Assembly (NCBI GenBank): GCA_017442225.1
Contig: JAFSAR010000003.1
Location: forward strand, 1-64,000
DNA: 64,000 nucleotides
DNA from: Clostridia bacterium
Lineage (GTDB): Bacteria; Bacillota; Clostridia; Oscillospirales; Acutalibacteraceae
Direction: 5' to 3'
The position numbers and the translations under genes are program-made. The notes beneath the pieces were generated by a model. The model saw only the letters and a program-made list of their open reading frames with translations. It made no database searches and was not told where the DNA came from. This document shows, piece after piece, positions 7,680 through 15,700 of this stretch (position 1 is the stretch's first letter; each line of letters begins with the position of its first letter).

Positions 7680-8564
7680 ATGGCCACAGCATATATTCTT
7701 TATAATAAAAAAGCAGGCGCTTCCGACAGTATGGAGAGCGTTAAAACCTTAGAAATTATTTTAGATGATGAAATCAAATACATAGATGTAACACAGATTT
7801 CTAATTATGATGTGTTTTTATCGGGACTCGGTAAGGATGATTACGTTATCCTTGCCGGTGGTGATGGAACACTGAATTGGTTTATCAACCGCACAGATGG
7901 CATTGAAATTCATAACGAAATTTTATATTTCCCTAACGGAACGGGTAACGACTTTGCCAACGATTTAGGGTACACAAGAGAGTGCAATCCTTTTTCTATC
8001 ACGGAGCATTTAAAAAATCTGCCGTCGGTTGTTGTAAACGGTAAAAAGTATCGCTTCATCAACGGTGTCGGATACGGGATCGACGGTTATTGCTGTGAGG
8101 TCGGTGATAATCTCAAAAAAATTCCCGACAAAAAGGTCAACTATACCTCGATTGCTGTTAAAGGACTTTTGTTCCATTATAAGCCGACCAATGCCAAGGT
8201 TACGGTGGACGGCAAAACACATACATACAAAAAAGTGTGGATTGCGCCTACGATGAACGGAAGATATTACGGCGGTGGTATGATGCCCACACCTGAGCAG
8301 AAGCGCAATTCGGGGATACTTTCCACTATGGTATTCCACAATTCAGGCAAGCTGAAAACTCTGATGATCTTCCCGTCACTTTTTAAAGGGGAACATATTA
8401 AGCACACAAAGCACGTGGATATTTTTGAAGGAAAGGAAATTATCGTAGAATTTGACCGTCCAACCTCCTTGCAGATTGACGGCGAAACAATTTTAGGGGT
8501 TACATCCTATACAGCGACAGCACAAAAAACTGCCGCTATTAAAGAAAAGGTTGCAGCCTTGTAA
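7680..8564 (+). CDS. Diacylglycerol/lipid kinase family protein
   Basis: The catalytic motif VILAGGDGTLNWFIN (GGDGT at residues 60-64) and FPNGTGNDFANDLG mark the DagK/LCB5-type lipid kinase fold (DAGK_cat). The C-terminal beta domain has GRYYGGGMMPTPEQKRNSG and DIFEGKEI typical of YegS/DgkB proteins. Such kinases phosphorylate diacylglycerol with ATP to phosphatidic acid, feeding CdsA. The protein (294 residues) has the usual length and follows plsC by four bases with an AAGAGGTG ribosome binding site. It is opposite in action to glycolipid synthesis, which uses the same diacylglycerol. Confidence 0.92.
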   Translation: MATAYILYNKKAGASDSMESVKTLEIILDDEIKYIDVTQISNYDVFLSGLGKDDYVILAGGDGTLNWFINRTDGIEIHNEILYFPNGTGNDFANDLGYTRECNPFSITEHLKNLPSVVVNGKKYRFINGVGYGIDGYCCEVGDNLKKIPDKKVNYTSIAVKGLLFHYKPTNAKVTVDGKTHTYKKVWIAPTMNGRYYGGGMMPTPEQKRNSGILSTMVFHNSGKLKTLMIFPSLFKGEHIKHTKHVDIFEGKEIIVEFDRPTSLQIDGETILGVTSYTATAQKTAAIKEKVAAL

Positions 8565-8573
8565 GGTGATAAA

Positions 8574-8819
8574 ATGAAATTTTTAATCGCATTGCTTATC
8601 ATAATTCCAACTCTTATAGCCGTTTTATTGTTTACGGTAGCAGCATTTGCCTACAATAACCCGGCAATGCTTGCGGCAACAACTAATCCCGCCATCGCTA
8701 TACTCTGCATTGTTGCGGGTGTGATTGCAACATTACCGCTTTTGGTTGCGATTATTATTGGGCTGACAAATTTAATTACTTCAACTAAGAAAAAGAAAGA
8801 ACAGGATGGCAAAGACTAA
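8574..8819 (+). CDS. Small two-segment membrane protein of unknown function
   Basis: This 81-residue protein consists of two hydrophobic segments (about residues 3-27 and 38-68) and a short basic/acidic tail (STKKKKEQDGKD). I do not recognise a family. It is packed between the lipid kinase and the alarmone synthetase; its stop overlaps the next start by one base (taATGg), so it is a genuine operon member. It could anchor or modulate a neighbouring enzyme, but nothing in the sequence shows this. Confidence 0.7.
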   Translation: MKFLIALLIIIPTLIAVLLFTVAAFAYNNPAMLAATTNPAIAILCIVAGVIATLPLLVAIIIGLTNLITSTKKKKEQDGKD

Positions 8820-9514
8820 TGGACAGATATGGAAATCAGGAATATTGGAATCGATTATTTTTATCGGCTTTACCGCTTCCGAAAACGCAAATAAAAGAAT
8901 GGATCAAATCGTATGCAGCGCCCTATAAGGAACTTATGGCATATTATAAATGCGCTATGATGGAAGTAGAAACAAAGTTCCGTGTGCTTAACGAGGAACT
9001 TTCCTTGGAATACGACCGCAATCCCATTGAAACCATAAAAACAAGGTTGAAATCGGTTGAAAGCATTGGTGACAAACTAACCGCACTGAATGTGCCAATT
9101 ACGGTAAATAGCATAGAACAGAATTTGCATGACGTTGCGGGTGTTCGTGTTATATGCGGCTTCCCAAGCGATATTTATACACTTGCGGATGCTTTTCTTA
9201 AACAAGACGATATTACGCTGATAGAGAAAAAAGATTATATAGCAAACCCAAAGCCCAACGGCTACCGCAGCTTGCACTTGATTGTTGAAATTCCTATTTT
9301 TCTCCATGATGAGAAAAGACCGATGAAGGTGGAGGTGCAGTTCCGCACCATCTCTATGGATTGGTGGGCAAGCCTGGAGCATAAGATTCGTTATAAAAAA
9401 GATATAAAGGTCTCAACAGAAATTACCGAAGAACTGCGTGAATGTGCCGAGTCAGCGGCAATGCTTGATAACAAAATGGAGCAGATACAAAAGAAAATCG
9501 GAAAAATCAGATAG
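8819..9514 (+). CDS. Small alarmone synthetase (RelQ/YjbM-type GTP pyrophosphokinase)
   Basis: The 231-residue protein holds only a RelA/SpoT synthetase domain: DVAGVRVICGF, KKDYIANPKPNGYRSLHLIV (138-157) and VEVQFRTISMDWWASLEHKI (171-190). There is no HD hydrolase or TGS/ACT part, so it is a small alarmone synthetase that makes (p)ppGpp from GTP or GDP and ATP. The C-terminal helix (MLDNKMEQIQKKIGKIR) would serve tetramer formation as in RelQ. Its place inside a phospholipid operon is unusual; ppGpp is known to inhibit lipid synthesis in several bacteria, so a link between lipid flux and the stringent response is plausible but inferred. Confidence 0.9.
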   Translation: MDRYGNQEYWNRLFLSALPLPKTQIKEWIKSYAAPYKELMAYYKCAMMEVETKFRVLNEELSLEYDRNPIETIKTRLKSVESIGDKLTALNVPITVNSIEQNLHDVAGVRVICGFPSDIYTLADAFLKQDDITLIEKKDYIANPKPNGYRSLHLIVEIPIFLHDEKRPMKVEVQFRTISMDWWASLEHKIRYKKDIKVSTEITEELRECAESAAMLDNKMEQIQKKIGKIR

Positions 9515-9525
9515 GAACGATTTTT

Positions 9526-10341
9526 ATGTTAAAGACAAGAATTATCACGGGTGCAGGAATAACAGTTGTTCTGGCACTTGTCATGCTGTTTTCTCATATA
9601 CCGTGGGTGTTGAGTATTACGGTCGCCGCCCTTAGTGTGCAGGCAATTTATGAGTTTTACAGAGCAACAAAACTAAAGGACAACAAAGCGGCTTACTATA
9701 TCAGTTGCGCGGTTGCCGTTTTGCTGTCGGCTATTACTATTCCGCATTTCGAATATATCGTTGTCCTGTTCTTTATTGCGGCAATTTCATTGTTTGCTTA
9801 TCTGATGCTGAATGTTCGCACCTTAAAAGAAGTAAAACCGAGGATTTGCGTATGTATTGCGGCTATGATTGTTATCTTTTTTAAGTGTATGTCAGGTATT
9901 CGAGCAATGTATGGCGGCATCTATCTTTTGGGAATGACGATATTGGTGTCGGTTATAACCGATATAGCCGCCTATTTTGTCGGCAGAGGTTGCGGCAAGC
10001 ATAAGTTGGCCCCAGTTATCAGTCCAAAGAAAACCATTGAAGGCAGTATCGGCGGAACGGTGTATGCCGTTGCCATTCTTATGTTAGTAGCGTTTATACT
10101 GAATGCCACCAACGTTTTGCAAGTGAATTACACGACTTTAATTATATATTTGCTATTGGCTTCAGTCGTTGGTCAGTTTGGAGATTTGGCATTATCAAGT
10201 GTCAAACGAATTGTCGGCGTTAAGGATTACGGCAATCTTCTTCCAGGACACGGCGGTATCCTTGACCGCTTTGACAGTTTACTGTTTGTATTGCCATTTA
10301 CATACTTGTTTTTTACTTTGGTGGGAAATATAATTATTTAA
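9526..10341 (+). CDS. cdsA: Phosphatidate cytidylyltransferase
   Basis: A 271-residue polytopic protein with about eight membrane segments and the CdsA signature near the C-terminus (SSVKRIVGVKDYGNLLPGHG then GILDRFDSLL). It condenses phosphatidic acid with CTP to CDP-diacylglycerol, the substrate for CDP-alcohol phosphotransferases such as the first gene of this operon. An upstream motif ISPKKTIEGSIGG is also typical. The start is an ATG shortly after the alarmone synthetase stop. A housekeeping cdsA normally lies with uppS and dxr, so this is probably a second, operon-specific copy. Confidence 0.93.
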   Translation: MLKTRIITGAGITVVLALVMLFSHIPWVLSITVAALSVQAIYEFYRATKLKDNKAAYYISCAVAVLLSAITIPHFEYIVVLFFIAAISLFAYLMLNVRTLKEVKPRICVCIAAMIVIFFKCMSGIRAMYGGIYLLGMTILVSVITDIAAYFVGRGCGKHKLAPVISPKKTIEGSIGGTVYAVAILMLVAFILNATNVLQVNYTTLIIYLLLASVVGQFGDLALSSVKRIVGVKDYGNLLPGHGGILDRFDSLLFVLPFTYLFFTLVGNIII

Positions 10342-10356
10342 AGGAAGTGCTTTGAA

Positions 10357-11324
10357 TTGAAAAAATCCACAAAAAATATTTTAATCGGTGCAGGCATTGC
10401 AACTGCAGGTGCGGCTGTTTTTGGTGCTATTCATCACTATACGACTAAGTATCTGATGAAGCTCGCTATTGACCGTGAAGGCCCCAAAAGCGCGGCAAAA
10501 GATAAAGAAAAACTGATGGCATCCGGCGACCTTTCGGAAACGGTTGCATCTATTATGGAATCTGCAAAGGTGCTTGAAGAAACCGAGCACGAACAGGTCG
10601 AAATCATCGCAGAGGATGGCACCACACTTGTTGGTCATTGGTTCTGTCCCGAAAATGCCAAACGAATCATCATCGCAATGCACGGCTGGCGTTCAACTTG
10701 GTCGCAGGATTTCGGTGCTATCGCGCCGTTTTGGTTCGAGAATGACTGTGCCGTTCTTTTCGCCGAACAACGTGGTCAGGGCAACAGTGGTGGCGAATAT
10801 ATGGGCTTTGGACTGTTGGAACGGTACGACTGCTTTGATTGGATAAATTGGGTAAATGAGCATACTGAGGCAAAAATGCCAATCTACCTCGGCGGTGTGT
10901 CGATGGGAGCAACAACAATCTTAATGACAGCAGGCTTTGAATTGCCCGAAAATGTGAAAGGCATCGTTGCCGATTGTGCCTTTACCTCTCCGCACGCCAT
11001 TTGGAAACACGTGGTTGAGAATAACTTCCATATTCCTTATGGACTACACAGTAAAGCTGCCAAGATATCTGTCAAAAACGAATTCAAATGTCATCTGATT
11101 CTTATTCCACTGTCGAAGCCTTGAGCAACTGCAAGGTGCCTGTTTTGTTTATTCACGGAACAGACGATAACTTTGTGCCGATTGAAATGACCTATGAGAA
11201 TTATAAGGCTTGTGTATCCGAAAAGCATTTGTTCGTTGTCCCCGGAGCCGAACACGGTATGAGTTATCTTGTGGATAAGGACGGTTACGAAACAGCCGTA
11301 AAACAATTTTGGGATAAGAATTGA
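10357..11324 (+). pseudogene. Alpha/beta hydrolase with one frameshift
   Basis: From TTG at 10357 (AAGGAAG upstream) the first part has a signal-anchor-like start, AMHGWRSTW oxyanion loop, RGQGNSGGEY and the nucleophile elbow GGVSMGATT. Near 11085-11095 the frame fails: the first frame ends in LILIPLSKP, while the other frame continues DSYSTVEALSNCKVPVLFIHGTDDNFVP and then GAEHGM with the expected Asp and His of the catalytic triad, ending at 11324. Joined, the protein would be about 322 residues. The fold is a serine esterase/peptidase type; the substrate is unknown, possibly a lipid ester given the operon. Either a decayed gene or a base-call/assembly error. Confidence 0.85.
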
Positions 11325-11344
11325 TTATTTATCAAGGTGAAAAC

Positions 11345-12082
11345 ATGAATAACACGTATAAATTACAACATACCGTCAGTTATTCGGAAGTGGACAGCTT
11401 CTATAAACTGCGGTTGGATTATATCTTTTCACATTTTCAAAACATAGCAGATTTACATTCTAAGGAAATGGGAACGGATGGCGAAGCACTTCTGCAAAAA
11501 TCCAATGTATTTTGGGTTTTAACTAAGATGAAGTTGAAAGTTGCAGCGTTACCCAAATCCGGTGAAACAATCACGGTTGAAACTTGGCCACTTAAAGCAA
11601 AATGTGTACGCTTTGACCGTGATTTTAAGCTGAGTAATAATGACAAGATTTTCGTAATGGGTTCAAGCGAATGGTGTACGCTGGATTACACCACTCATAA
11701 ACTGCGCCGAGTGGACAGTGTTGCCTATCCGCATGATATGCAGTTCCGTGAAGACCGAAGCGGTGCAGGAGAACTATTAAGAGCCAAAGAATCAGTTTGT
11801 GATACGGATCTTAATCATACCTACCGGTCTTCTTTTGTTGATATTGATACCAACAAACATACAAATAACATTGCGTATCTGCGAATGATTTTGAACTGCT
11901 TTTCTCCGGACGAATTTGAAGCAATGAAAATTGATGAGTTTCAAATTAACTTTTTATCGCAGACATTCTATGGTGACGAAATTAAGATATATAAAAAGAA
12001 AACCGATTACGGTTTTTACACCGAAGGTCATTGTAATAAAACCATTGTTTTTAATTGTGTAATTGAACTTGAAAATATTTAA
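11345..12082 (+). CDS. Acyl-ACP thioesterase family protein
   Basis: The protein shows a tandem hot-dog layout: an N-terminal half with VSYSEVDSFYKLRLDYIFSH, VFWVLTKMKLKV and VETWPLKAKCVRFDRDF, and a C-terminal half starting at SFVDIDTNKHTNNIAYLRMI. The last is the D.N.H.NN segment of FatA/FatB-type bacterial acyl-ACP thioesterases. These release free fatty acid from acyl carrier protein. I chose ATG 11345 because AAGGTG lies just before it; an earlier TTG at 11321 would overlap the hydrolase stop. It is the last gene of the operon, followed by a terminator. Confidence 0.88.
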   Translation: MNNTYKLQHTVSYSEVDSFYKLRLDYIFSHFQNIADLHSKEMGTDGEALLQKSNVFWVLTKMKLKVAALPKSGETITVETWPLKAKCVRFDRDFKLSNNDKIFVMGSSEWCTLDYTTHKLRRVDSVAYPHDMQFREDRSGAGELLRAKESVCDTDLNHTYRSSFVDIDTNKHTNNIAYLRMILNCFSPDEFEAMKIDEFQINFLSQTFYGDEIKIYKKKTDYGFYTEGHCNKTIVFNCVIELENI

Positions 12083-12090
12083 TTTTGGAC

Positions 12091-12119
12091 GGCACCGCTT
12101 CGGCGGTGCTAATTTTTAT
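12091..12119 (+). terminator. Terminator of the lipid operon
   Basis: A GC-rich hairpin GCACCGC-TTCG-GCGGTGC (12092-12109) with a UUCG-type tetraloop is followed by TAATTTTTATATTT. Confidence 0.9.
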
Positions 12120-12160
12120 ATTTCTCTGGACTTGTGGAGATTGTTGTGGTATGTATTTGT

Positions 12161-12394
12161 GTTGCAAACTATGAACCTCTTTATCTGATAAGTTTGTTGC
12201 AATAAATGAACCTTATTTTTTATAAAAAGAAGAGATGACAAATAAGAATTTGGCGACTGTGTTGTAAAGCTTGAACCAAAATGGTATTCCAAGTTTTATT
12301 CCATATTTGAAAACCTATGTTGCAACGATTGAACCTAAGGGCATTTTACTTTTTATTCCATCAATTAAAAGTGTCTGTTGCAATTGTTGAACCT
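12161..12394 (+). repeat. Five spaced 18-base direct repeats, GTTGCAA-N4-TGAACCT
   Basis: Copies at 12161-12178, 12196-12213, 12261-12278, 12319-12336 and 12377-12394 share GTTGCAA, four variable bases and TGAACCT (one copy reads GTTGTAA...TGAACCA). Start-to-start distances are 35, 65, 58 and 58; the last two full 58-base periods also share a TTTTATTCCAT segment. The spacing and degeneracy suggest protein-binding sites such as transposase-binding repeats at an element end, or replication iterons. The identity of the binder is unknown. Confidence 0.7.
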
Positions 12395-12936
12395 AAAAGA
12401 TTTTGGCGGTATGAGTTAAAAGTTGGGTTAAAAGGTGGAATAGGGTTATTTGCCTTGTTGGTACAAAAGTTGGAACACGAATAAGCTTATACTTGAACGA
12501 AAGTGCGAAAAAAGCATTCCGCAAAAACACTCTCCCCCTTATAGGTTAATTATTGTATTTTTTTAATAATCGTTCTTTATAAGGGCTTAAGGCGACAGAA
12601 CCTTACTTAAAATTAGAATTAACCCTTAATTTTGTTCATTTTTGCTTTATTTTCCGTTTTAAATGATTTTTCAATAATAATCTATAAAAATGATTGTCCG
12701 TTCGGGATGATTAGAGTTTGAGAGTCTTTTTGCGGCGAGTTATCGCTTTGATATGACTCTCTTTTTTGCAGCAAAAAGTAACGCTCAGTTGTCAGATAAT
12801 TATCTTTTTACTATGACTTTATTGAGCGTTAAACTTTCAGTTATTTATGACAGAAAGAGTATTATCGTTTCGAGGTTGACAAGAGGGGGAGTAATCTGAG
12901 CATCCCAAAGGGATGGTCATCTTTTGTTAATCACGA

Positions 12937-13136
12937 AACGACAGTCATCAAATCGCCCGAAATGATAGTCATTTATTCTCTCAAAATGTCAGTGAACTCC
13001 TCATTTAGAAAACGATAGTTTTCCCTAAAATTAATCTTCTATTAATCTATAAAAAATCTATGACTGTCATTTGCAAATGAGTATCATACTATCATCGTAA
13101 AGAGAAAATCATCATCATAATAAACTGACACTCATA
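12937..13136 (+). repeat. Phased repeat array, AAYGAYAGTCAT type, with inverted copies
   Basis: Repeats start at 12937 (AACGACAGTCAT), 12961 (AATGATAGTCAT), 12985 (AATGTCAGTGAA) and 13011 (AACGATAGTTTT), with spacings of 24, 24 and 26 bases. In inverted orientation CAAATGACAGTCAT (complement of about 13060-13073) and further ATGATAGTATGAT and ATGAGTGTCA forms lie to 13136. The two-and-a-bit-turn phasing and facing copies resemble multi-site ends bound by DDE transposases of the TnsB/TniA/Mu type. No transposase gene is in the window. Confidence 0.65.
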
Positions 13137-13160
13137 TAAAATTTATTCCAAAAAGAGCAG

Positions 13161-13195
13161 ACGGTCCGTGCCGAAAGGTGCGGACCGTTTAAGTT
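13161..13195 (+). terminator. Strong GNRA-loop hairpin, terminator-like
   Basis: ACGGTCCGTGCC (13161-13172), GAAA loop, GGTGCGGACCGT (13177-13188), followed by TTAAGTTTTCTT. The stem is strong but the T run is broken, so termination is likely but not certain. Confidence 0.6.
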
Positions 13196-13400
13196 TTCTT
13201 GAAAGTGCATATTAACCTTCCTTAAATTTTACACGCGCCCAAGAGAAGAAGAAATCTCACGTAGTCAATCTTTTCTTGAGACTCGACAAAACATTCCGCA
13301 TATTCTTCATAAGATTTTCGTTTTATAAACATTCCACTCTGTTTGTGAGCGAAAATCTTTGTTGCGGCACAAAGTCAGGGAAAGTAGCTTTGTGTACCAA

Positions 13401-13458
13401 AATGTTTTTTCGCAGCAGGTGCAAGCTGGGCTGACGTAGCGAAAACATTTTCGTCAGC
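13401..13458. repeat. Two overlapping, mutually exclusive hairpins
   Basis: AATGTTTTTTCGC (13401-13413) can pair with GCGAAAACATT (13439-13449), while GCTGACG (13430-13436) can pair with CGTCAGC (13452-13458); the two structures overlap and exclude each other. Just downstream is GCGGTGTGCCTAACTAC (about 13486-13502), which resembles nick-region wording in some transfer origins, but no relaxase gene is present. Confidence 0.4.
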
Positions 13459-13660
13459 AAACAGGCACTGGTGAACCGTCATAGCGCGGTGTGCCTAACT
13501 ACATATCTTTTATTGATAACTAAAAATGATGAAAGAGCAATTTAAATTATAAAGATATGAATAAAGAAATTTATGGACAAGAGCAATCTTGGATTCCGTG
13601 TTTTGTATTAAACCGCTCAAATTTTGTCCATAATTATTTCAGAAAGGAAGGTAGCATACT

Positions 13661-13846
13661 TTGAAATTTAAAGTTCGAATTTTTATGGGCGACAAAGAAA
13701 TTACCCACGAGGAACTGAAGAATTATGTCATCAAAGGTAACAATACGATTGATCGTATTGTTAATAGCATTGTTGACAGAGCCATCGTTACGGAAGACGG
13801 CGAGGTAGTATTGCCTGATCCTTCCCGTGACAAGAATCCGGCCTAA
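13661..13846 (+). CDS. Small hypothetical protein upstream of the recombinase
   Basis: A 61-residue frame with TTG start after AAAGGAAGG. The sequence (MKFKVRIFMGDKEITHEELK, ending LPDPSRDKNPA) is soluble, with a beta-rich start and a predicted helix. I do not recognise a family. It is co-directional with the serine recombinase and preceded by an inverted repeat, so it may be an accessory or directionality protein of the element, but this is inference. It might also be spurious; the good ribosome binding site argues that it is translated. Confidence 0.5.
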   Translation: MKFKVRIFMGDKEITHEELKNYVIKGNNTIDRIVNSIVDRAIVTEDGEVVLPDPSRDKNPA

Positions 13847-13969
13847 GTTTTAGGCTATTATAATCGGAATCCAACCGATGCAGCTTTGCATCGGGATACA
13901 TAAACAATTTCGACAAAATATGGTATTTTGTCAAAACACCTTGTGTTTGGTGTAAAAGTATGCTACAAT
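13843..13969 (+). promoter_or_regulatory. Hairpin-rich recombinase leader with promoter
   Basis: Four hairpins follow one another: CCTAA/TTAGG (13843-13855), CCGATGCA/TGCATCGG (13876-13895), GACAAAATA/TATTTTGTC (13911-13931) and ACACC/GGTGT (about 13935-13952). A sigma-A-like promoter TTGTGT (13941-13946), 17-base spacer, TACAAT (13964-13969) then precedes the recombinase. The hairpins may end upstream transcription or form binding sites for the recombinase. Confidence 0.5.
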
Positions 13970-13998
13970 AATAAAAAAAGATGAAAAGGGGTGTGCTA

Positions 13999-15555
13999 AT
14001 GGGTTGGCTTGAAAAGAACTTAAATTCAGATAAGTGGACAGAGATTTTATTTGATACCGATAAAATTGATACCGACAGCGACGGAAACTTTTTAATCAAT
14101 GTTGCTTACCGCCGTGTTTCTACCGATAAGCAGGCAGAAGAAGGCTTCGGTTTGGATGTTCAGCGTAATGACATTATCCGATATTGCCAGTATAACAATG
14201 TTAATAACTGTGTGCTTTTTACCGATGATGGTGTTACCGGTACCACAATGGATCGTCCCGGTCTTAATCATTTTGTTGAGCTTGTGGACCGATTTAACCG
14301 TGGTGCTTCAAAAATTAAAATCAACTGTTTTATCGTGCCGAGGATTGACCGACTTTCCCGTTCGCTGCTTGGTACACTTCAGTTCATTCAGGATTATATC
14401 GTTGATCGTAAGGACAGCAAAAACAGCCTTGTTAATACAAATACATACGACATCAACTTCGTAAGTATTGCCGAGCCTTTTGTCAGCGTGGACAGAAACA
14501 ATCCAACTTCTAAACTGATGTTAGTGCTGTTTGCCGGCCTTGCCGAGTACGATCGTGACCAAATCGTTTATAAAATGAAACGCGGCCGAGAGGAACGCAT
14601 AAAGTCGGGTAAGCCAATGGGCGGTGGTAATCAGCCCTATGGCTACAGATACAACCGAGAAACCGGAAACTACGATGTTGTTCCCGAAGAAAAAGAAAAG
14701 GTGCAGGAAATCTTTCGTTTGTATGTTGAGGAAAAGATGCCGCCTGCAAAAATTTCTGATTTGTTGGGCTTCAAGGGTGAGCGTATTGTTGTGCAGATTT
14801 TAAAACGTCGCACTTCACTCGGATATTTGGTTTACAAAGGCAAGGAATATGCGGGCAATCACGAGCCGCTTATTGACGAAAAAATCTTTTATGAGGCGCA
14901 AGAAGAGATGGAACGCCGCAGCATAACCTATGCCCGTTCACAATATCTTTTAAGCGGACTTTTGGTTTGTGGGGATTGCGGTGCCAAAATGCGCTATCAA
15001 AAATGGGGCAAGAGTGTAAAAATCGTCTGCTATTCTCAACAAAGCACAAAACAGTATCTTATAAAGGATCCCGATTGTAAGAATCTAAAATACTTTGCCG
15101 AGGACGTTGAAGAGGCGGTTGTGCAAGAATTGTTCCAAATGTCTTACCTAAATAACAAAAACACGAAGAAGACTGTTTCACAGTTTGAGGTGTTGGATAA
15201 CCTTAAATTGAAGATCCGCCGCAAGCAAGAAGAGATTAAACGTCTTTATAACATTTACGCTGAAAAGGGTACTGAACAACTTTTAGAGGTTATCAGCGAA
15301 CGTGAGCAAGAAATCGACCGACTGCAAGAGGCGGTGGAAAACGAGAGCAAAAAATCTACTATCGCTATTAAGGTTGAGCGTTCACGGGAACTTTTGCGTG
15401 ACCTTCAAAAGTCTTGGGGAGTAATGACTATTGAAGAAAAGAAGCATGTGTGCGACCAGCTTATAGACAAGGTTATCATTAGCGGCGCTGACGGTCAGCC
15501 GAGTATTATGGTTAAATTTAAACTGCAAGAGTATCTTTTAGAAGATGCTAAATAA
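13999..15555 (+). CDS. Large serine recombinase
   Basis: The resolvase-type N-terminal domain has the catalytic serine in VAYRRVSTDKQ (Ser41 from this start), followed by FTDDGVTGTTMDRPG, PRIDRLSRSLLGTLQF and FAGLAEYDRDQI. The recombinase domain follows (GNQPYGYRYNRETG, APGKISDLL-like region), then a zinc-ribbon (LLVCGDCGAKMRYQK with later cysteines) and a long coiled coil (about residues 400-470). This is the layout of phage/ICE integrases that act on short att sites. I chose ATG 13999 because AAAAGGGGTG just before it is the ribosome binding site; an ATG at 13981 is also in frame. It probably mobilised the element ending near 17.29 kb in sigG. Confidence 0.93.
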   Translation: MGWLEKNLNSDKWTEILFDTDKIDTDSDGNFLINVAYRRVSTDKQAEEGFGLDVQRNDIIRYCQYNNVNNCVLFTDDGVTGTTMDRPGLNHFVELVDRFNRGASKIKINCFIVPRIDRLSRSLLGTLQFIQDYIVDRKDSKNSLVNTNTYDINFVSIAEPFVSVDRNNPTSKLMLVLFAGLAEYDRDQIVYKMKRGREERIKSGKPMGGGNQPYGYRYNRETGNYDVVPEEKEKVQEIFRLYVEEKMPPAKISDLLGFKGERIVVQILKRRTSLGYLVYKGKEYAGNHEPLIDEKIFYEAQEEMERRSITYARSQYLLSGLLVCGDCGAKMRYQKWGKSVKIVCYSQQSTKQYLIKDPDCKNLKYFAEDVEEAVVQELFQMSYLNNKNTKKTVSQFEVLDNLKLKIRRKQEEIKRLYNIYAEKGTEQLLEVISEREQEIDRLQEAVENESKKSTIAIKVERSRELLRDLQKSWGVMTIEEKKHVCDQLIDKVIISGADGQPSIMVKFKLQEYLLEDAK

Positions 15556-15568
15556 TACTAATAATAAA

Positions 15569-15612
15569 TTGAGGGCACAGTTATTTTAGACTTGTGTCCT
15601 CAAATTTTTTTA
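15569..15612 (+). terminator. Terminator after the recombinase
   Basis: TTGAGGGCACA (15569-15579) pairs with TGTGTCCTCAA (15593-15603), followed by a run of about seven T. Confidence 0.85.
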
Positions 15613-15700
15613 AAGCACTTGATTTTTTGAAAATAATGATATATAATATTATCAAATTACGATTTAGTAAATCACGATTTGAATTAACGGAGGTTTTTAT

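Larger units (their letters stand above)
12120..13660. other. 1.5 kb gene-free zone between lipid operon and recombinase
   Basis: No convincing coding frame is visible. The stretch holds two repeat arrays (12161-12394 and 12937-13136), an imperfect hairpin around 12536-12588, a hairpin GAGAGTC/GACTCTC followed by T6 (about 12720-12772), a long inverted repeat AACGCTCA/TGAGCGTT (about 12780-12833), a terminator-like hairpin at 13161-13188, two competing hairpins at 13401-13458, and an inverted repeat TTATGGACAA/TTGTCCATAA (13571-13580 and 13624-13633) just upstream of the small ORF. This density of repeats fits ends or control regions of mobile elements. Confidence 0.6.

Noticed and set aside
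12161..12394. CRISPR array
   Set aside because: Repeats are only 18 bases, half-degenerate, with spacings of 35 to 65 and no cas genes nearby.
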